A stretch of 64,000 bases of DNA from Neoceratodus forsteri (taxonomy: Eukaryota > Chordata > Ceratodontiformes > Ceratodontidae), in the NCBI GenBank assembly GCA_016271365.2, contig CM057459.1, positions 820,257,001 to 820,321,000 on the forward strand, written 5' to 3'. How positions within the stretch are numbered: the first letter of the stretch is position 1; each line of letters starts with the position of its first letter. Both the position numbers and the translations under genes were made by a program. Below are positions 57,709-64,000 of the stretch, piece after piece. Below the pieces are notes generated by a model that was not told the origin of the DNA, ran no database searches, and saw nothing but the letters and a program-made list of their open reading frames with translations.

Positions 57709-58783
57709 ATGACTACTTCTCCCGGGGACAACATTTCTGTCACATCTTTGAATGTGAACAGTATTAAGAATTTCAAATGGAGGTGCATCACTTTCCAAGT
57801 TCTGCATGATTCTTCTTCACACATAGGTCTGTTAAAAGACACTAGATTAAGATCCAAAGCAGACATTTATCAGGCTCAGAAAGCTTGGCCTTCAGGTACA
57901 TCTGTCTGGTCCTTGAGGGAAGAAGTGTGTTCAGGGGTTGGGATCCTATTTTCAGGAGCAATTAAAATAATAAAACTTAAGGCTATTGACCCAGGGATGG
58001 CATTATTCCTAGATAATACAAAATCACACATGCCCACACAACGCAAAGCATCATGGGCTGCATATGAAAATCACCACAGAATGTTATGCTGGTTCAACTT
58101 TAAGCAGAATTGCATGGTGCCGAAAGGCCTCTCACACAGTTTGCAAAGGGTGCTAACAGATGGCATAGACACGTGTTTCATCCTACCAGGACTCATCAGT
58201 ATGTCTCGTCTGTTTGACACCCCAGTGGAATGAACCAGCTACCCTAAGACGGTCTGTCTGGGTTATGTTGTGGTGAACCCATTAAAATAAAAAAACTATT
58301 TAAAAGACAAAGAACCTCTGTGCACAAACACTGAGGCAAGGGTTACCCTAGATGTTCAATATAAGCATCAAGACATCAGAATAGGGGTAATTTACGGCCC
58401 CTAGACTAAGAAAACTAGAATAGATTTGTTTAAACTCCTGCAACCTTATCTGAACACTCATTGTAAGTTAATCCTGGGAAGGGATTTGAACTGCCCTTTT
58501 GGATAAATAGTTAAAACAGACTTGACTGCTATCCTGTGACACTAATACCCTGGAACAGGTTGTGACTACTGCACAGTTGATAAACACTTATAGGGTATTA
58601 CATACCTCAGGGGGGCATACATATCATAGGGGTTCATTGTCCTCCAGGATTGATTACATTTTTGTTTCTAGTCAGTGGGAGATCTTCTGAGCAGACACTG
58701 ACCCCTCAACCACATCAGACCATTTTTCACTGCAAGTGACCCTGGGTGACCTCCAGCAAAACACCTTAGGCCCAGGTTATTAA
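57709..58783 (+). pseudogene. Tx1-like ORF2, endonuclease part
   Basis: The plus strand opens ISVTSLNVNSIKN (LNVNG motif) and reads HIGLLKDTRL at about 57819-57848, where the usual QET Glu is Asp. SGVGILFSGAIKII follows. After frameshifts, LILGRDLNC at about 58459-58490 stands for the usual GGDFNC, with an acidic residue still present. SSRIDYIFVS follows near 58640 and TSDHFSLQVTL near 58715-58750, so the terminal catalytic His is present. The APE-type endonuclease nicks target DNA. The copy is dead through frameshifts and the change near the catalytic Glu. Confidence 0.78.
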
Positions 58784-59151
58784 AGGAATAATGCACGACA
58801 GGGTGTGTATCATGCTGGGATAACGCCATGCCTGGGGGGGGGTTGGCATGAGGCCACAGGCCGAGTGCGTCCAATGCCCCAGGCATGGCATTATCCCAAA
58901 TGACACACACCCTGGAGTGCATTATTCCTATTATACAATGGCTTGTTATTATATATATATATGATAAAAAATAATTTTAAAGAATGTTTTATTTGAGTGG
59001 AAAAATATTTTTGTTTCTTAAGAGGAGATGCAAAAAAGAAGAGCGACCATAGTGATGATAGTAGACCTGTGGTGTCGTACTGGGATAATGCCATGGGTCC
59101 AGCCCCAAACTGACCAAACACAGTCCAAGATTCTTTCTTGCCATTATATAA
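58784..59151. mobile_element. Hairpin-headed TIR element E4
   Basis: A terminal palindrome (58784-58929) pairs AGGAATAATGCAC with GTGCATTATTCCT, CAGGGTGTG with CACACCCTG, and GGGATAAYGCCATGCC with its complement. It has GAGGCCACAGGCCGAGTG at the apex. It adjoins a short body bounded by TTATACAATGGC (58931-58942) and GCCATTATATAA (59140-59151). The body includes a TATATA run. It is inserted between the endonuclease and RT parts of the Tx1-like LINE, so it is younger than that LINE. Confidence 0.78.
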
Positions 59152-59169
59152 TGGCATATCAACAATCAG

Positions 59170-60960
59170 TTGCTAACAGATAAAAATGTAATTGATAAGA
59201 CCATAGATGCTCTTTGAGCTAGAGCAATGGTGGTGGTCTGGTACAATTTCCTGGGGGATTGCTGGCTAGACACCAAAAATACATCCAGAGTTTATTCCAG
59301 AAATGGGGTAAACAAAAAGGAAGAATAGTCTATTTTCAGTTTTTGAAACTACAGAAACAATTCCACAAATTGATATCTGTTCAAAATACTGAAAAACAGG
59401 ATTGTGCGGTCCAAATCCAACAAGTCAGGAATGAAATGAAGACCTTTCTCTATGACAGGGCCAAGTCCTTAAGAATGGAACAGACAGCAGGGACTCAGGG
59501 TACTAAGTCCTCACTGGATATATTTCAGGACTGCCAGTCACATGTACAACACAGGGTATGGGACACAATAAAAGATGACTCAGGGGTTTTACACATTGAC
59601 TTTACTAAAATTCTGGACATTATTACTGACCACTTCCATTCTACTTTTGGGTCCCCCATAGATACAGATAATACCTTAGATACCTTCCTTTCAGATATCT
59701 GAGTCAACACACTACATCATGAAGAGGTATCAAGATTGACGGAACCTATACGGTCGCAAGAAATTATGGAGGTTGTTAGTAAGCTAAAATTAAACACAGC
59801 TCCAGGGCTGGATGGTCTGAGCCCCAATTATGACAAAACCTTTCAAGAGACACTGACACTTCTTTTACTGGAGACATTTAATGACATCCTCAACAATCAG
59901 GACATGCCTGACCAGATGGCTAAGGCCCTTTTTATTTTACTTTATAAGAAAGGTGACAAAATTGATATCAATAATTGGAGGCCAATATCGTTACTGAATG
60001 TTGATTTTAAACTTCTCTCCATTGTATTGTGTGACAGACTGAATACTATGGCCCTAACTGTAACTTCCCCATATCAAACCTGCACTATTGCCGGGCAAAA
60101 TATGAGGGATAACTTGTTTTGTTTAAGGGAAGTGTTTTCAAGGGGACACTTAGGGACTGCACAAGGTTTCTTAGTGTCCCTTGATCAAGAAAAGGCTTCC
60201 AACTGAATATCCTGCCCAGAATTATTCAGTATTTTGACCTTCTACAGAGTTCCAAGATGGTTTGTTGGCATGGATACACCTTTTATATGCCCAGGCACTC
60301 TTTCACACTTTAATAAATGGGATTACTAGGGAGCAGGTAAGGATTCAAAGAGGGGTGCGACAAGGGTGCCTTCTAAGCCCCATGTTGTACGCCTTCTTCA
60401 TTGACATACATATTTACAAATTGCAAAATGCTGCACATATACAAGGTATAATACTATCTTTGACCACTCCTCACTTGAAAGTGTTAATGTATGCTGACAA
60501 CTTGTGTTTATTTTTAGGCACACATTCAGAAGGAGAGACAGCTTTGGACATACTGACTGCATACTCCAGAGCAACTGGTGCCAGAATTAACTTTACCAAA
60601 AATAAAGCATTAGCAATTGGACAGCCTTATGGGCAGACAGTGGTTAGCATTGGTGGGGTACCTCTAATAACTAAGACTGAGATACTAGTGGTGAAATTTG
60701 GCCCCCAGAATATGGATCAACTAAACTGGGAATTAAAATTGGCTGCATGTGAAAGGCATATAGGATCTTGGCAAAAATTAGAAATTTCCAAGCTTTAAAG
60801 GGTGTATCTCAATAAAACCTTTGTTATTCCCTTATTAGAATTTGTAGAATGTGCACCCCCCCCCATATTAGCATTAGACTCCAGGATTCATAATATTTTC
60901 TTTAAAACTATTTGAGGCAGGAGGTTGAACCCCATTAAACAAACTACTACCTATTGATCT
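59170..60960 (+). pseudogene. Tx1-like ORF2, linker and reverse transcriptase
   Basis: The linker block 59259-59702 is open. RT begins at about 59736 (KLNTAPGLDGLSPN). It carries NNWRPISLLNVDFKLLS (about 59972-60020) and FLVSLDQEKASN (about 60166-60204), where the catalytic-motif Asp after KAF is Asn. A second frame (60262-60798) has RGVRQGCLLSPMLYAFFI and VLMYADNLCLFL at about 60478-60515, so the YADD box reads YADN. ARINFTKNKALA and the following thumb are normal for the clade. A frameshift/stop at about 60205 separates the two halves. Confidence 0.85.
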
Positions 60961-61024
60961 ATTGAACAAAGAGGGTTTGGAATGATCCAGACCCTAGTTT
61001 TCTTCCACATCATCTTTTGGGCCT

Positions 61025-61567
61025 TTAAAGGGACACTGTCAACCTGTTTTTCATCATATTATTTCTAGTTAAAAAACTACATTTTATGATTGCTTACCCT
61101 CTCTAAAATTCATTGATGTTGCTGTTTGTTTTGCCTGTCTCCTTGTTTAGTAGAACTGAAATGCATGTTATGTATATTTATAAATAATCTTGTTTTGTTT
61201 ACAGTCCTGGATCTGTTCTTACTGCAGATATCCTGAGCATTAGAAATGCCCCAAATAGTGCAGTCATTCATAAGGCAGTAGCATCCTAAACTCCCACTGC
61301 ATCATGAGTGGGTAGACTGTGTTGTGGTTGTTCCCAAGTCCAGGAAAGAGGCAGTTGAAGTTGATCAAGGAATGTAAACAAACCTGTTTTGGTGTGGTAA
61401 CACCAGTATGTTGGGCAGTCTGTTTTTCACTTTTTTTTTGAGAAAAAAGAATCAGAATCTAACTACTAGCTACATCAGCAATCTTGGCAGAATATTTACA
61501 ATCATAAAATGTGTTTTTCAAACTAGGGACACTTTGAGAGCTAAGGGGGTTGACAGTGTCCCTTTAA
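61025..61567. mobile_element. Kolobok/T2-like MITE, copy 2
   Basis: Exact TTAA at 61025-61028 and 61564-61567 encloses a 535-bp element. The ends are AGGGACACTGTCAACC and GGTTGACAGTGTCCCT, inverted and perfect over 16 bases. It splits the Tx1-like ORF2 after the thumb (IIFWAF | LTLLPYFRM), so it moved in after the LINE. Copy 1 lies at 45072-45724. Better preserved than copy 1. Confidence 0.88.
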
Positions 61568-62230
61568 CCTTACTCCCATATTTCAGAATGCTCAGCTCAT
61601 GTGGGTTGGTTGGGGGAAAGAATGGTTTCAGAGCTTCATTCCTGTATGGTTCCTGAATAAATGGACTTTTAAATTACATAAAATGGACTCACCAACATAT
61701 GTCACAAACACCATGCAGAAAGTAAGGTCTTGGAAGGTCACTATGGAGGATCTCACACATCTGTCCAGACATTTTTTATACCAACAAATAATTTCTAATT
61801 GTTTTATGGAACCTTTCACCTTTCCAAAAGGCATTGTACAAACTGTTTCAACAACAACAAAACATCTGACAGATTCTTGAATCCCCAGATTTCGTTGGAA
61901 TACTACATGGCTTGCATGTCACAGAAGATTGAATTTAAAAAAAAATCAAAAACATAAGAAAATGGAAGAGAGATAGTGTCCCAGAGATATGTGCAACATA
62001 ATATTGGAGACCCAGGAACACCTGTTTTTTGACTGTTCTTTTATACTCACCTTTTGGAATATGCTGGCTGCAAAAAGACAGGACCAGAATTTCAAGAAAA
62101 TCATATATGATGTACTGATTTGGGGACTTTACACCGGTGTATGGTGGAAATACACCTTTAGTACTTTAAGACTCATATGGGGTATGTTAAAATGTCATAT
62201 CTGGCAAGCTAGATGTTACTGGATGTGATG
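61568..62230 (+). pseudogene. Tx1-like ORF2, C-terminal domain
   Basis: The plus strand reads LGKEWFQSFIPVWFLNKWTFKLHK-type text (61612-61680), then a Trp-containing block and ICNIILETQEHLFFDCSFILTFWNMLA (61985-62070). CNI..ETQEHLFFDC matches the C....ET..H.F..C Cys/His motif that ends Tx1/L1 ORF2 proteins. It ends at about 62228 after ARCYWM. Stops in between. Confidence 0.75.
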
Positions 62231-62560
62231 TGGACAGCCAGTTCTGAGTGCTGCATCATTTTTTTTAATATAAAATGTATTACTGCATGTCTCTGCTGAA
62301 AATCTGGTGCTCTTAGAATGACCTCACTCTCTCCCGGTTTCAGCTGAAAGATGAAGGCAATGAGAAAATGCTGAAAACAGCATGTGAGATCACACACTCA
62401 GTTTTAGGTACCAGGTGTTACGTGGAAGGCCTGAACCTAATTACAGGATGGAAGACACTTGAGTTGAGCTTATCCATTTTTATGATGTTCCAAAGAGGGA
62501 AACCAGGTTTAGCAAACTGGTGCAAGGTTGTAAATGCTCCTGTGAAGCCTGTGTGAGAGA

Positions 62561-63525
62561 GGATGCAGCTTGAATCAAAGAAATGTCATTTGAAACATAT
62601 GAGTTGTGCTGTGGTTGCAGAAATTCATACTTGAAAAAAAAGACATCCTTTTTTTTTATTAAATATATATTTTCTTTATATATTCTGACAGAGGAGGAGC
62701 TAGCTGACCTCATACAAAAAGGGGTTGGCCAATACAGTTGTTTAAGAAATACTCTGTTTTACTTCAGACACTTTTACCTAGACTCTGACCACGAACTATC
62801 GGTGAGCACTGTAAACAAGTATTTAGAAAGAGAGTCAAATCTAGTACTGTAAGTAGGAATTTGCACTGTTTAAACCTTGTTATTTTAAAAGATTTGTATG
62901 TCTTGTGATATAACAGTTCTGTATTGTGTTTTACATATTTTTATCTATTGTAGTAAAACTCTCTTTTTAGAGCATACTTGGTCTGTCTTTGACTTCTTTT
63001 TATTTGTAAGAAAAGTATATGGTTATAGCAGACAATAGACATAAGCTTGAATGGCACTACCAAACTGGAAAGAGAAGCATTTTAAATCTGAGGTCTTTAT
63101 TAAAGTTTTATGGTTTCATCTCTGTATACCTGGTTAGGTGCCTGTAGGCAAAGATGTCTGGCCTCCTGAAGATAGAAATATCTGAGCCTGTACATTGGAT
63201 ATGCTAGCAAGAGGTTAACAGTTTGAATCCCTCCAAGACTTGAGACCAAAGGTTGATCCGAACTCACAAAACAGACAAGAGGGTTACCTTGTTCTGTTAA
63301 ACTGTTCACAAGACTGCGCTTGGAGGTTGGCACTTTGGGAGTAGAGGGCCTGACCTGTTGAGTGGGTTTGTGACACTGGGCATTACAGCAGACTTATCTT
63401 CCTCAACAGGAACTTATTCATATTATTTTGGGACAGGGTAAGTAAGCCTATGAAAGGGATAACAAAAGGAACCTATTACTGTAGTCTCAAAACTTTGGAA
63501 CCACTGTGTGGGGGTGGTTACAATA
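62561..63525. other. Unassigned stretch
   Basis: A plus frame at 62583-62852 (LTEEELADLIQKGVGQYSCLR) is open for 89 codons but matches nothing I know. Otherwise no element is recognised. Confidence 0.4.
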
Positions 63526-63527
63526 AA

Positions 63528-63563
<36 letters not shown>
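63526..63563. repeat. A-run and TA microsatellite
   Basis: About 12 A residues are followed by roughly 13 TA units, ending near 63563. Confidence 0.9.
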
Positions 63564-63569
<6 letters not shown>

Positions 63570-63799
63570 AAGGTGAGGATGTATATTTTGTAAATATTTG
63601 CAGGTCTACTAAATAGGCATTCACTATGTTACTTATAATTATGTACAAGACATTGTGCAAGGGATTTTTGTTCAACTAGGTCAAACTTTAGACACATTTT
63701 AAATTATATCCCTTTGAAGTATGCCCTGTTAGTCTTTTGCTGTATAATGCCCCTAGTATTGTTCGATTTTTCACAATATGAAACTTCCCCATCTCACCT

Positions 63800-63993
63800 G
63801 TAGGGGAACTGCTGTCTGGAAAGATGGTGGACCAGGTGGTTGCAGAGCTGGAGGTTATGCAGCAGGATGAGGAGCCATCCTCTGTCCCAGCCACTGACCA
63901 TCAGGAGGACAAGAGATCAGAAGAAACAGTAGAGACTGGCATGTCAGTAAACATTTCTGAGGTATCTAACTTTTCTGATTTATTTGACACTTA
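63800..63993 (+). other. Open acidic reading frame of unknown origin near the window end
   Basis: The plus frame is open over about 60 codons, with a Met at 63823 (MVDQVVAELEVMQQDEEPSS) and a stop at 63991-63993. The peptide is acidic, without a known motif. It might be the start of a LINE ORF1 or an isolated exon-like fragment. The window ends just after it, so I cannot decide. Confidence 0.3.
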
Positions 63994-64000
63994 AATGGAT

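Larger units (their letters stand above)
55380..62560 (+). mobile_element. Tx1-like (L1-clade) LINE, nearly complete but dead
   Basis: This is a plus-strand element with both ORFs in order: ORF1 with zinc knuckles (55608-57656), endonuclease (57709-58780), linker and RT (59170-60960) and C-terminal domain (61564-62230). Two later insertions break ORF2: a hairpin-headed element (58784-59151) and a Kolobok/T2-like MITE (61025-61567). Without them the element would be roughly 6.3 kb. ORF1 zinc knuckles plus the L1-type RT spelling LDQEKA identify the Tx1 group of amphibians and fishes. The 5' end near 55380 and 3' end near 62560 are estimates. Confidence 0.85.

Noticed and set aside
1..64000. 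A host gene with exons spread through the window
   Set aside because: No set of frames with consistent splice sites and a recognisable non-transposon protein could be found. Small exons could still be hidden in the unassigned stretches, which needs transcript data to exclude.

Overview
This is eukaryotic, vertebrate-like nuclear DNA. It has no operons and no compact genes, and it is packed with degenerate LINEs (CR1-like, L2-like, L1-like and Tx1-like), hAT transposon remains, TTAA-flanked MITEs of the Kolobok/T2 type, a tRNA-derived CORE-SINE, a short LTR retroelement, satellites and hairpin elements. L1, Tx1, CR1, L2, hAT and Kolobok/T2-type MITEs together fit a large-genome lower tetrapod. 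An amphibian is my best guess (a caecilian or similar), but the window alone cannot fix the species. I found no host protein-coding gene, rRNA or functional tRNA that I can defend. Nearly every coding signal is a transposon pseudogene.

Layout. 0-13 kb: a minus-strand endogenous-retrovirus-like remnant (putative 3' LTR, polypurine tract, Env-like reading frame) is cut by a plus-strand CR1-like LINE, a plus-strand L2 LINE and a 7.9 kb plus-strand LTR element with three LTRs and two internal regions. Its first LTR is itself split by a minus-strand LINE. 13-20 kb: a TA microsatellite, a head-to-head array of a 75-bp minisatellite, a hairpin-headed TIR element lying inside a CR1-like LINE, and a minus-strand CR1-like LINE with endonuclease and RT parts. 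20-23 kb: mostly unassigned.

23-46 kb: one plus-strand hAT transposase pseudogene is spread in order over about 23 kb. Its BED finger and N-terminal part lie at 23.2-23.9 kb, its middle at 31.0-31.4 kb and its C-terminal dimerisation part at 44.6-45.9 kb. The first gap holds CR1-like and L2-like LINEs, including a CR1 ORF1 esterase-like stretch. The second holds a long minus-strand L1-like element (itself carrying a hAT MITE, minisatellites and an L2-like tail), a 295-bp satellite and a palindromic minisatellite. A Kolobok/T2-like MITE cuts the C-terminal part.

46-64 kb: further hairpin-headed elements, isolated perfect hairpins, a CORE-SINE and a nearly complete but dead Tx1-like LINE (zinc-knuckle ORF1, endonuclease, RT). 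That LINE is broken by a hairpin-headed element and a second Kolobok/T2-like MITE.

The most novel material is structural. There is a dispersed family of elements with about 12-bp TIRs (TTATAA-N-ATGGSC type) that carry a long palindrome outside one TIR. There is also a hAT-type MITE whose two arms are oppositely oriented minisatellite arrays, with an 8-bp target duplication, and a non-autonomous LTR element in an LTR-int-LTR-int-LTR configuration. Boundaries are read by eye and are good to a few bases only where a terminal motif is stated; otherwise they are accurate to tens of bases.
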